DNA from: Lacunisphaera limnophila
GTDB taxonomy: Bacteria > Verrucomicrobiota > Verrucomicrobiia > Opitutales > Opitutaceae
Direction of reading: 5' to 3'
Length of the DNA stretch: 64,000 nt
Assembly (NCBI RefSeq): GCF_001746835.1
Contig: NZ_CP016094.1
Span: 1,674,001 to 1,738,000, forward strand
The position numbers and the translations under genes are program-made. Shown here in pieces: positions 6,441 to 13,642 of this stretch. The notes under the pieces are model-generated. The model searched no databases and was not told where the DNA came from. It worked only from the letters and a program-made list of their open reading frames with translations. Within the stretch, counting starts at the first letter, position 1; each line of letters starts with the position of its first letter.

Positions 6441-8018
6441 ATGCATCCTGTTTTTTACAAAATCTGGGCGCGTTCTGGCCCCACCTCGATCAAGGAGGCC
6501 CAAAACTATGTTTACGGGAACAAGGCTTCCACGGGGGAACTTCGTTTGGCGGACCCAGAGCACCTGGCTGGCGTTGACCGTAGAACGATGAACCTCCTAG
6601 GACATGATTGCGCAATTAAAGGCCGGTACCTGACCACTGTCGGAAGCCTCAATTTCGAAGAGAATCCTAGTCGTCAGGTTCTCGTGGAGGTATTCAATCA
6701 CTTCGTCGACTTCAGCTATGCAGGAATCGACCGTCAGAAGCGGTGCGTGGTCGGTGTAAAGCACCTGAAATTGTTAAAATACACCGGCCTAGAATCAGCG
6801 GACGTCCACTTTATTAACCTGCCAGTTCTGCTGGGGTGCGGTCGGGTGTTTCGGCCCTATTACTGGCGGGGATCCCGGTTTGGTTACGACTTGTGGGCGG
6901 AAAAGATGAACTACACCTACGGGTTCAGTTCACCCTTTGACCCTGTGCGGCGCCGGGTCACCGCTCCTCGCGCCTATGCCTCTGACACGCCTGAGATGGT
7001 TGAATTTAAGCGCGGAATCGGCGAGTTGGTTAACGCCGCTTGGGGAAGGGGAGCACTTGATTGCGGGCGGGACGTCATCGACTTGCTGCTGGCCCAACCT
7101 GGGGTAAGGCAGGCCTCGCACAGTAAATACGGCCTCACCGTGGTGGTCGCCGACATCAAGCGGCCCGTGAGCCTGACTGCGATGCTGTTCGCGGAGAGTT
7201 TCAACGCCGACTCTGTCAGGGAGAAGGTCGCTCGTTTAAAGCGGCGCACCAAAGAGGAGGTGGAGAAGGAATTCAAACGCATCGTTCAGTTGAGAGCGGA
7301 TGAGCATTTTCGAAGGTTCGGCCAACCCACCGTCCGCTGGACCCGAAATGAAATCGATAACCTGTTAATCAAAAAGGACTCCAACCATGTCATTCCCCTA
7401 TACACCAACGAAGGACGAGCTTGGGCAACCGCTGTCGCCGTTGATCGATTCGCTGCAACAGAATTTCACCGGCTTGGAGCAACGTGTGACGGCCTTGAGC
7501 GGCGCGTTGGACAAATTAATACAGAACTTGGAGAAAGCTTCGAAGTCGCGGAGCCGATTGTCACAGGAGGTGGCGGCGGTGAGGGACCAATTGAGCGTCT
7601 TCGCCGTGCAATTGGAGGGCTGGGACAGAGTCTTCGTCGAGCTGTCGAAGCGGTCCGCGGCGGAGAACGCCCGGCTACTATCTCTCGAAACCCGAATGAA
7701 ACTCCTGGAATCATCGCTTCCATCCATCAAGCAGCTCAACACATTGCTAGGCGTCGGGCTATGAATCCCCGGTCGGCAGCGGAAGTGGAAAATGCTTTGT
7801 TAAGTTTTCACCGCGGCGAACCGATCTCAGAGAGGGAATGTTGGTGGCTTACCTTTGAACCGCTTGGGGTGAAGGCCAGTGTCCTGAAGGGTTTGGATGT
7901 GATTGATCCAATGGGTTGCTACGACTTGCGGAAGACTTGCCATGTCATGACGCTACTAACTCCCGGACAAGGTCCCCGCGAACCTGGATTTGATGTTCAG
8001 CGGCATCCATCTCATTGA
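6441..8018 (+). CDS. MobA-type relaxase/mobilization nuclease
   Basis: Long frame of 525 aa. Residues about 60-175 show the MobA/relaxase pattern: YLTTVGSLNFEENP, VEVFNHFVDFSYAGID, VGVKH, ADVHFINLPVLLGCGRVFRPYY and ...YGFSSPFDPVRRR, the last corresponding to the common ADPxDPxRRR stretch after the HUH histidines. It would nick oriT and pilot single-stranded element DNA into a recipient through a helper conjugation system. The conserved part ends near residue 315. From 7387 to 7764 a different frame encodes a better coiled-coil protein, and the last 85 residues may be an independent coupled gene starting at 7761. The gene's true 3' limit is uncertain. Confidence 0.7.
   Translation: MHPVFYKIWARSGPTSIKEAQNYVYGNKASTGELRLADPEHLAGVDRRTMNLLGHDCAIKGRYLTTVGSLNFEENPSRQVLVEVFNHFVDFSYAGIDRQKRCVVGVKHLKLLKYTGLESADVHFINLPVLLGCGRVFRPYYWRGSRFGYDLWAEKMNYTYGFSSPFDPVRRRVTAPRAYASDTPEMVEFKRGIGELVNAAWGRGALDCGRDVIDLLLAQPGVRQASHSKYGLTVVVADIKRPVSLTAMLFAESFNADSVREKVARLKRRTKEEVEKEFKRIVQLRADEHFRRFGQPTVRWTRNEIDNLLIKKDSNHVIPLYTNEGRAWATAVAVDRFAATEFHRLGATCDGLERRVGQINTELGESFEVAEPIVTGGGGGEGPIERLRRAIGGLGQSLRRAVEAVRGGERPATISRNPNETPGIIASIHQAAQHIARRRAMNPRSAAEVENALLSFHRGEPISERECWWLTFEPLGVKASVLKGLDVIDPMGCYDLRKTCHVMTLLTPGQGPREPGFDVQRHPSH
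7387..7764 (+). CDS. coiled-coil protein nested in relaxase frame
   Basis: 125-aa protein read in a different frame inside the relaxase reading frame. From residue about 18 to 115 it is an almost uninterrupted heptad-rich coiled coil (LIDSLQQNFTGLEQRVTAL, LSQEVAAVRDQLSVFAVQLE, LLSLETRMKLLESSL). AAGGA at 7374-7378 lies 8 nt before the ATG. Its stop overlaps a downstream ATG (ATGA at 7761-7764). Small coiled-coil mobilization proteins next to or inside relaxase genes are known in mobilizable plasmids (for example mobB within mobA of RSF1010), so a relaxosome or secretion-coupling role is a reasonable guess. Confidence 0.6.
   Translation: MSFPYTPTKDELGQPLSPLIDSLQQNFTGLEQRVTALSGALDKLIQNLEKASKSRSRLSQEVAAVRDQLSVFAVQLEGWDRVFVELSKRSAAENARLLSLETRMKLLESSLPSIKQLNTLLGVGL
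7761..8018 (+). CDS. possible coupled 85-aa protein
   Basis: ATG at 7761 overlaps the stop codon of the nested coiled-coil gene (ATGA), the usual sign of translational coupling. It is in the same frame as, and currently continuous with, the relaxase frame, so it may be either the relaxase C-terminus or a separate 85-aa protein. The sequence (NPRSAAEVENALLSFHRGEP, ECWWLTFEPLGVK) shows no known domain. Confidence 0.35.
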   Translation: MNPRSAAEVENALLSFHRGEPISERECWWLTFEPLGVKASVLKGLDVIDPMGCYDLRKTCHVMTLLTPGQGPREPGFDVQRHPSH

Positions 8019-8022
8019 GATG
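8008..8022. repeat. palindrome over the stop codon
   Basis: CATCTCA-T-TGAGATG, a perfect 7-1-7 inverted repeat spanning the stop codon of the relaxase frame; near-identical to 2869-2883. Confidence 0.5.
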
Positions 8023-8050
8023 ACTGCGGAGTTGCGGCTTGGTATTTCTA

Positions 8051-8320
8051 TCAAGCCTCAACCTCAAACTTGGCGATGACGTTCTTCCGGTTAGTCAGGG
8101 CCACCACTTCATAACCCCACTCAGTATCCCTGATGATGGCCCACGACGTCGGATGGCGATAACCGCACATGTGACATCGGAGGCCTGGAACGTGGCCGAC
8201 GTCGTGGCATTTTGGGCATGAGGCGCCGGGGAGATGCGAGTTATATTTCTCAACGTAGGCCCCTGCCCGCAAACGGGCTGAGCCAAACATTTTCTCAAGG
8301 CTCTCTAGCGATTCGTCCAT
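8051..8320 (-). CDS. small zinc-ribbon protein
   Basis: 89-aa protein starting at the methionine at 8320 (MDESLESLEKMF), chosen because longer versions run into the upstream nuclease gene. The centre has CPKC (about residue 34) and CHMCGYRH (about 46-53), a CxxC...CxxC zinc ribbon. It lies 67 nt downstream of, and probably co-transcribed with, the PD-(D/E)XK nuclease gene. Zinc ribbons of this kind commonly mediate nucleic-acid or protein contacts; the exact role is unknown. Confidence 0.6.
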   Translation of the reverse strand: MDESLESLEKMFGSARLRAGAYVEKYNSHLPGASCPKCHDVGHVPGLRCHMCGYRHPTSWAIIRDTEWGYEVVALTNRKNVIAKFEVEA

Positions 8321-8387
8321 ACTCTCGGAGTCCGTTAAAGGGTGAGGTGCTTTCCCCGGGCACAGATGTGCCCGGAGGAAGTGTCGA

Positions 8388-8963
8388 TTAGGCCGCAAGA
8401 ATCTCCCGAGCGACAGCCTGAAGGCGGTGGGAGCCTTTGTGGAAAAAGCCCCGGACTCCCTCGCCAAACGACACGTAGATCAACGCAATCCAGACACGGC
8501 GATCGTGGAATTCGGGTTCATCGGCCACCAAGGTTGCGTAGCCAGATGCCTGAAGTAGATCTCTAGCGGCAGGCTCTTCGGGTAGCGTCGAAACCACTTT
8601 GAACTCTGCACAACCACGGTTCGCAAGGCCCCCCGACAGGAGGAGGTCGACCCGACCACTCGGAAGGCCCACACCATCCAAGCTCACTTCCGCTGTCATT
8701 TGCCGTACGCCCCTCTCCCAAAGCATACGTCTTGAGGCTTTGAGCCACGGAAGCATCATTTTCTGGCTGGTGCTTAGCAGCGCGCCAGGCGTTTTGGATG
8801 CCAACGCATGAAACTGGCAGCCGAGCTGGTATGTTGAACCATTCAGATGCTGAAGCCGTGGGAGCCTGATTGTACGAACGAAGTCATGCGCGATGGGTGT
8901 AGTCGCTAGGTGCGTCTCGAACTCGCGGGTAATGCTAGGGGTGATGTATTTGGTCATGGTCAT
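8388..8963 (-). CDS. PD-(D/E)XK nuclease-like protein
   Basis: 191-aa protein with a RecB/Cas4-like PD-(D/E)XK nuclease signature: GRVDLLL (D106), CAEFKVV (E120, K122) and LLQASGYA (Q138, Y142), the last being the QxxxY helix of the RecB-type subset. It is short and has no helicase domain or Cas4-type cysteines. It is divergently oriented from a small HTH gene, with a perfect palindrome between them, and is followed by a zinc-ribbon gene. Possible roles are phage-like DNA processing or defence. A second methionine at 8957 is an alternative start. Confidence 0.65.
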   Translation of the reverse strand: MTMTKYITPSITREFETHLATTPIAHDFVRTIRLPRLQHLNGSTYQLGCQFHALASKTPGALLSTSQKMMLPWLKASRRMLWERGVRQMTAEVSLDGVGLPSGRVDLLLSGGLANRGCAEFKVVSTLPEEPAARDLLQASGYATLVADEPEFHDRRVWIALIYVSFGEGVRGFFHKGSHRLQAVAREILAA

Positions 8964-9009
8964 GGTATCGTGTCTTAGGAATTCGCAGCAAAAGTCCGGG
9001 TTGCCAACT

Positions 9010-9030
9010 TGTCAATTATCAAGATTGACA
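9010..9030. promoter_or_regulatory. operator palindrome between divergent genes
   Basis: TGTCAAT, 7-nt spacer, ATTGACA: a perfect 7-bp inverted repeat with two-turn spacing, located between the nuclease start (8963) and the HTH gene. It is a good candidate binding site for the adjacent HTH protein, controlling both genes. Confidence 0.55.
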
Positions 9031-9059
9031 CGTTGTCATCCTTTAGATTGATCCACTAC

Positions 9060-9326
9060 GTGGATAAATTTCGTGATGTACTCGAAGAAGTTATAGCGGC
9101 CGAATTTGGCGCCAGCCATAAGGCTCTGTCCTCAGCAGCAGGCATCAGCACCTCGCTTGTCAGTCGATTGGTGAGCGCAGAACGCAAAGGCAATCCCGTG
9201 GTTATCGGCAAGATTGCCGCAGCGTGTTCACCAGCAAAGCGTCGTGCCCTGATTCAGGCATATCTCCGTGGTATAGCCACCCAGATCAGTGCCGACATCG
9301 ACGTGAAGGTCGTCGTGTCCAACTAG
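9060..9326 (+). CDS. small HTH repressor-like protein
   Basis: About 88 aa. Residues 11-45 (IAAEFGASHKALSSAAGIS, then TSLVSRLVSAER) form a Cro/C1-like helix-turn-helix. The GTG at 9060 is preferred because earlier in-frame TTG codons (9009, 9033) sit on or just beyond the operator palindrome; the Shine-Dalgarno is weak in every case. The likely role is repression of itself and the divergent nuclease/zinc-ribbon pair. Confidence 0.6.
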   Translation: MDKFRDVLEEVIAAEFGASHKALSSAAGISTSLVSRLVSAERKGNPVVIGKIAAACSPAKRRALIQAYLRGIATQISADIDVKVVVSN

Positions 9327-9432
9327 CAGTAGAGGGAAACCGTTTTGCCTGTACACGAAAAACTACTCCCTACGCATAGCCGTCGCATACTGCGCAAACC
9401 CAACCATCGATAAAAAGGAGAGGGAGCCTCAC

Positions 9433-9459
9433 ATGCGGACCAAGGAGCCGAGGACATGA
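9433..9459 (+). CDS. 8-codon leader micro-ORF
   Basis: ATG-CGG...ACA-TGA encodes the peptide MRTKEPRT. GGGAG at 9422-9426 lies 6 nt upstream, with AAGGAG at 9415-9420 further upstream, and its stop overlaps the phosphoesterase start (ATGA at 9456-9459). It could couple or tune translation of the next gene. The peptide itself need have no function. Confidence 0.4.
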   Translation: MRTKEPRT

Positions 9460-10139
9460 AAATCCTCCACGTCGCTGACCTTCACCTCGACCATGATTGG
9501 TTTCGTTGGGTCGGCTCCAACAGTTCTGACTATGACCTACTCGTCATTGCGGGTGACCTCCAGAATGCCTTTTCGCGTACTCCTCAGAACGAACAGGCCC
9601 TGGGTATCACCCAATGGCTACTCGGGCTATCAACACCGACGGTAGTATGTTCGGGGAATCATGACTATTTTCTGACTGGCTTCCGCAGGAAGGACGAGCA
9701 AGCGGAGGGCAGATGGCTAACAGACTTGCAGGGTAAGGGCTCTGTCATCGGAGTGGATGGACAGACGGTGTACTTCAACGGGGCAACGATTCATGTAAAC
9801 GGTTGGCTGCAAGTACCCCCCGAGTCGCTAGACCACGTTAGCATAATAGTCACACATGCTCCACCGATGGGATGCCCATGCGCTTTCGGCGCCGAGGGCC
9901 GGGACGTGGGCGACTGCGATCTATGGCAATCGCTGGAATACCCGCCTCGCCTGATGCTTTGCGGCCACGTACACCTGCCCAGCAAGAGAGCCTGCACCTG
10001 GCCACCACTCGATCCATCAACAACTATTCTGGTTCCAGGATGCGACGAGCTGTCGGAAGTGCCCTTGCACTGGAAAATCGATACGGGCCGCGGTACTGCC
10101 CTTCACAGTAGCGGCGAATTGGTCAGGCTATTGGACTGA
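9456..10139 (+). CDS. calcineurin-like metallophosphoesterase
   Basis: 227-aa cytosolic phosphoesterase with the complete calcineurin-like metal site: DLH (D8, H10), GD (D34), GNHD (N68-D70), H134 in VTHAPP, and GHVH (H171, H173). Family members cleave phosphodiesters in nucleotides, nucleic acids or second messengers. It has no signal peptide and no extra nuclease domains of SbcD/Mre11 type. AAGGAG within the leader ORF is 9 nt before the ATG. It precedes three unknown genes by about 125 nt on the same strand and may work with them. Substrate unknown. Confidence 0.85.
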   Translation: MKILHVADLHLDHDWFRWVGSNSSDYDLLVIAGDLQNAFSRTPQNEQALGITQWLLGLSTPTVVCSGNHDYFLTGFRRKDEQAEGRWLTDLQGKGSVIGVDGQTVYFNGATIHVNGWLQVPPESLDHVSIIVTHAPPMGCPCAFGAEGRDVGDCDLWQSLEYPPRLMLCGHVHLPSKRACTWPPLDPSTTILVPGCDELSEVPLHWKIDTGRGTALHSSGELVRLLD

Positions 10140-10264
10140 ATTTTAGGCACTGCCTGATAGGGCAAGGCTGCAAACACGAGGCGGCCAAACCTTCGGTCCG
10201 TCCACCCCGTGGCTTTGAGCGCGGGTGCGCTGGGTCTTCATACCTTTTGAGGTTCCGGCGTATT

Positions 10265-10816
10265 ATGGAAAATCAACACACGCAGATCTCACCATCTGCA
10301 ATCGTTTCGCCGAATCGCGGCGGAGCAGTAATATTCCAGGGTCATGCTTTAACGCAGGCCCTGGTCCTCACGCGGTCTGAAATAGACCGCTTTTTAGTTA
10401 TGCCGGCAGCGGCTACCCCGCTGGTTATCCCCTCGTTCGCCTCAGCCGGACTCGCATGCTATACCGCAACTGGAAAGGTCGAGTTTATCGAGGTAACTCC
10501 CAACCCGGATCATCCGCTAGAATTCAGCTTAGACATAAAGCTCAAGCAGAGCGACCACATCGCGTACTATTCGCGAGTGTTAAGTTCAGAAGGGCCTGTA
10601 GCCTTAGCCAGACGTGGCGTGACGGTTCTGATTACTCCACGGACGGTCGCCCTCGTACACAGGGATGGGCAACCGAGCCTCTCAGTCGTCGCAAGCCTTC
10701 CTAGAGCGCAGGAACCCGACCTAGCCAACATCTACGCGGTAGATCCGAATCTACTCCGTGCAGCTTTGGAAGAAGCAATAACCCAAACTCGACAAGGGAT
10801 TCACCATGACAACTGA
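10265..10816 (+). CDS. unknown protein, first of a coupled trio
   Basis: 183-aa protein, start at ATG 10265 preferred over 10247. It is mainly beta-strand in appearance (AVIFQGHALTQALVLTR, VEFIEVTPN, VTVLITPRTVALVHRDGQ, SLSVVASL) with a C-terminal helix. No signal peptide, membrane segment or known motif. It overlaps the next gene by 11 nt, implying translational coupling. Confidence 0.6.
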   Translation: MENQHTQISPSAIVSPNRGGAVIFQGHALTQALVLTRSEIDRFLVMPAAATPLVIPSFASAGLACYTATGKVEFIEVTPNPDHPLEFSLDIKLKQSDHIAYYSRVLSSEGPVALARRGVTVLITPRTVALVHRDGQPSLSVVASLPRAQEPDLANIYAVDPNLLRAALEEAITQTRQGIHHDN

Positions 10817-11360
10817 AGAACCCTTACGTTTTCCACCCGGCGTGAGCTGGGACAGTCTGAAAAAGGAAGATCTAACGCCTCCACCGCATGTAACCTTCGG
10901 AACTGAGGCCTACAATCGGATACTCAGACACTATGGTATCAGTCATACCGCCGGACTAGCTGAGCGATTAATCCGAGCCAATAGGGCCGATTTTGCTGCC
11001 GCGGCCGCATCCATCCCACCAGCTGCCTGGAGGTTTCTCTACTACCGGGGCTTCTACGTACTCGAATCACTTAGTGCGTACGGTTTCTCAGCTGAGAGCG
11101 CACTACGTGAAATGTGCTCGTTGAGCGATCCGTTGCATGTCCCACCACCGGAATGGCTGGGCCATGAGATTTCGATCGAGTCCCTAGCTTCAGATCTAGA
11201 AATCTCGTTGCGCCACCTTGGGGAAGGCCCTTCCAGTGCAGTCTGGACCGTTCTGTCGCTCGCAAAGCGGGTCGTGCTCACCCAGGCCGAAGTTGAGGCC
11301 TGTCCTTGGTGGGAACCTGAATGGGCCCTCAACCTGGCCTATCGAATCGGCGTGACATGA
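10806..11360 (+). CDS. unknown helical protein, second of trio
   Basis: 184 aa, acidic, predominantly alpha-helical and aromatic-rich (WRFLYYRGFYVLESLSAYGF; WWEPEWALNLAYRIGV). It overlaps the upstream gene by 11 nt, and its stop codon overlaps the ATG of the downstream gene. No recognised domain. Tight coupling suggests the three products form a complex or pathway. Confidence 0.6.
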   Translation: MTTEEPLRFPPGVSWDSLKKEDLTPPPHVTFGTEAYNRILRHYGISHTAGLAERLIRANRADFAAAAASIPPAAWRFLYYRGFYVLESLSAYGFSAESALREMCSLSDPLHVPPPEWLGHEISIESLASDLEISLRHLGEGPSSAVWTVLSLAKRVVLTQAEVEACPWWEPEWALNLAYRIGVT

Positions 11361-11791
11361 ATACGTCGTCCAGAACGTTTCGTTCTGCCTGTCGCCTTGC
11401 CGCAGAGTTAGAGGAAACGCCTACCTCTGTTCATGCCATCCTGAGGACCGCCCGATTTCTGTCTCAGTTTCAACCGCCTGTGACAGCTGATGAAGCCCAG
11501 ATCATTTGCTACGTTGTCTGGGATGAAGGTACTCCCATGCCCGATTCGGTTGAAGAAACCCCAGAACTTCTGGCAAGCCGCATCGGGAAAGTCCTCAGGG
11601 CTCAAAAGACCCAACCTACGTCTAAGGATATGGAGAATCGTGTTCGTGAACTCCGTCGGTTCTCAAAGAAGCTGAGGAGCCTTGAGGACATCGAGGCCTA
11701 CGCTCTCTACGTCGGGGGGTGGATATGCGCCCATGCTTCGGACGGAGCCCATCTAAAGCACTTCTTCGTGCTCACAGACAGCAAGGGATGA
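11357..11791 (+). CDS. unknown helical protein, third of trio
   Basis: 144 aa. The start at 11357 is chosen because ATGA overlaps the stop of the previous gene. Helical throughout, with a basic patch (RVRELRRFSKKLRSLEDIEAYALYVGGW). No recognised family. A TTCG-loop hairpin directly after the stop codon probably ends the transcript. Confidence 0.6.
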   Translation: MNTSSRTFRSACRLAAELEETPTSVHAILRTARFLSQFQPPVTADEAQIICYVVWDEGTPMPDSVEETPELLASRIGKVLRAQKTQPTSKDMENRVRELRRFSKKLRSLEDIEAYALYVGGWICAHASDGAHLKHFFVLTDSKG

Positions 11792-11798
11792 ATTCGCG

Positions 11799-11814
11799 TG
11801 GAGCTTCGGCTCCA
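11799..11814 (+). terminator. TTCG-loop hairpin after unknown operon
   Basis: TGGAGC-TTCG-GCTCCA, a perfect 6-bp stem with a stable tetraloop 7 nt after the stop codon of the third unknown gene. The following T tract is weak, so termination may be Rho-assisted. Confidence 0.5.
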
Positions 11815-11897
11815 TTGTCATCGGGGTGTTTGATCAGTGTGGGCTTGTCCTGAGCGCTGGTTAAACGCCCCTTCCCCCTTCCCGGGGAACTTTTGGT

Positions 11898-13226
11898 TTA
11901 GTTCAAACCCCGACCTTTCGCGACAGGTTTGGTTTGAAGACGTGCGTCATCACGCAGTGCTCTTGTCTGCTGGAACATTTCCTTTTCCCAGTAAGTGATC
12001 ATGGCCTCAGGAACGCCGGATTCCCCCGCCGCCCGTCGCCAGCCACCTAGGGTCGCGGATTCAACTTGGTCATAGATTTCCCGAGCATTTCTAGCCGGGA
12101 TTCCGCCGATTTTCGCCAGTTGCATCAGGGTTTCGTATTTAGTGGGGATAACCATGCTGCCGAGCCACGACAAACCTGCCAGTGTGTTGTAAACACTCGG
12201 GGTGACATCAAAAGCTGGCGCGAGTGACCATGACCGCGAAGTTTCATCATAACGGAACAGGTGATTGCGCCCGTGATCATCTCGATTTGTTGCTAGCAGA
12301 TTAAACACGGCCCGCCGGAAGCACTCAATCGCGTCGGGTGCACCACCAAGGCGCCGAGAGAGACGCATGAAATCCTCGTAGTCTATGGCTCCATCGGCGG
12401 CCTTACGGTGCATCATACCGCTCAGAGAGTGTACATGCCGACGGCCTATTGTATCATCAGGTCGGCGGTAACGATCAAACCGCTCGACGGCGAAATGGTG
12501 GCGCTCACCATCGTGGACGAGGCAAGCCCTTGGCAGGCGGATGCCGGCATTTCGAGCCATCAGCCAAAATGCAAACTCAACCGCGCCCTCTGCTTCGTCG
12601 GTTGCCTGGGCGAACTTCAGTACGCAAGGAGAGTAACCGGGAGGCGGCAACCCTCCGATCAAGATCTCGTGTCGCTCGATCTGTTCGCCGTCGAGACGGA
12701 GGTGGACGGATGACTTCGGTTGCGCGCCCCCAAGAGAACTACCGCCCTTGGCTAAGGCCTCATTGACGTGCTCCTCTGTGAGTGGGACGGGAGAGGCGCG
12801 CAGCTTGTCGGCGGCCTTGGCGAGTTCGGCCAAGACAGCAGGGGCAGTTTCTGCGTCAGTGCCGGCTCCCAGCACGGGTTCAAAGGTCAGAGCCCCCGGT
12901 CCACGCTGGCCGATCACGGCCAACTTTCCGATGGGTGTCCGGATTGCCGGCATTTCCAGTTGCAGCATACGGTTGCCCCAGGCGTCGGGGAGGGAATCAG
13001 CGATCAATCCAGGCAGGCCGCCAACAAACGGCGTATCGCCCAAGCGGAATAGCTTGGATCCCCCCGAGAAGGTCTCCACGGGCATGCTCAATGGCGAAAG
13101 GTCGTGTCCACTGGCTAAGAACGCCCTGTCGAGTTCGAGCAAATAAACCGCGTCATCCGGCCGGTGGGCCAGCATACCCATGGGTCCCCCCAAGAATTTA
13201 ATGTGAAGGGAAACAGGCTCAGACAT
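11898..13226 (-). CDS. hipA: HipA-family serine/threonine kinase toxin
   Basis: 442 aa, the usual HipA length. N-terminal HipA domain about 1-120, then the kinase core: nucleotide loop GGSSLGGAQPK (161-171), catalytic NRDDHGRNH (314-322), and PAFDVTPS (337-344) in the metal-binding position. HipA proteins phosphorylate targets such as glutamyl-tRNA synthetase and cause growth arrest unless bound by HipB. It is downstream of the XRE-type partner gene (9 nt gap). All key motifs look intact. Confidence 0.92.
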   Translation of the reverse strand: MSEPVSLHIKFLGGPMGMLAHRPDDAVYLLELDRAFLASGHDLSPLSMPVETFSGGSKLFRLGDTPFVGGLPGLIADSLPDAWGNRMLQLEMPAIRTPIGKLAVIGQRGPGALTFEPVLGAGTDAETAPAVLAELAKAADKLRASPVPLTEEHVNEALAKGGSSLGGAQPKSSVHLRLDGEQIERHEILIGGLPPPGYSPCVLKFAQATDEAEGAVEFAFWLMARNAGIRLPRACLVHDGERHHFAVERFDRYRRPDDTIGRRHVHSLSGMMHRKAADGAIDYEDFMRLSRRLGGAPDAIECFRRAVFNLLATNRDDHGRNHLFRYDETSRSWSLAPAFDVTPSVYNTLAGLSWLGSMVIPTKYETLMQLAKIGGIPARNAREIYDQVESATLGGWRRAAGESGVPEAMITYWEKEMFQQTRALRDDARLQTKPVAKGRGLN

Positions 13227-13235
13227 GGGAATTAC

Positions 13236-13556
13236 TCAGGCGACACCAGCCACGCGGACACGCTGGCGGGGCGGGCGAGTTTTACTCGATGCAAGAAAGG
13301 CCTCGATACTTGAAGGTGCAGTCCCCTGAGGCTTGGGCGTGGAGAGGAACCGGTCAGCCAGGCCAAGCGACACCAAGAGTTTGGCGAAGCCAAGAAATCC
13401 GATTTGTCCCGTGCGCTCGAATCGGCGCAACGTCGCGATCGAAACGCCACTGCGAGTCGCCAGATCACCCTGCCTAAGCCCCAAAGCCATGCGCTGGGTC
13501 CGCAGAGAATCTGCGGCCTCACGGAGAAGGTCAGCTTCGGTTTTAAGAGATATCAT
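13236..13556 (-). CDS. hipB: HipB-like XRE antitoxin
   Basis: 106-aa antitoxin from the methionine at 13556 (MISLKTEADLL); an upstream ATG at 13574 is also possible. Residues about 18-65 form an XRE helix-turn-helix (ALGLRQGDLATRSGVSIATLRRFE). It should bind HipA and repress the operon. The start codon lies inside the palindrome ATCATATGAT (13552-13561), and the upstream region to 13640 is AT-rich, fitting an autoregulated promoter. Confidence 0.85.
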   Translation of the reverse strand: MISLKTEADLLREAADSLRTQRMALGLRQGDLATRSGVSIATLRRFERTGQIGFLGFAKLLVSLGLADRFLSTPKPQGTAPSSIEAFLASSKTRPPRQRVRVAGVA

Positions 13557-13640
13557 ATGATCACTTAAATGCATAATTGTTATATAATCAATCAGAATTG
13601 ATATACTACAGTTCAGCACTAACAACCACCTATCGGCCAA
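13552..13640 (-). promoter_or_regulatory. hipBA promoter/operator region
   Basis: Strongly AT-rich stretch containing the perfect palindrome ATCATATGAT (13552-13561), TTATATAA (near 13580) and repeated TCAAT/ATTGA elements. It lies directly upstream of the antitoxin gene and is the likely site of HipB autoregulation. Confidence 0.4.
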
Positions 13641-13642
13641 CA

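Noticed and set aside
8321-8467. N-terminal extension of the zinc-ribbon protein
   Set aside because: It would overlap the nuclease gene by 80 nt and its sequence is not conserved-looking; the methionine at 8320 gives a compact protein.
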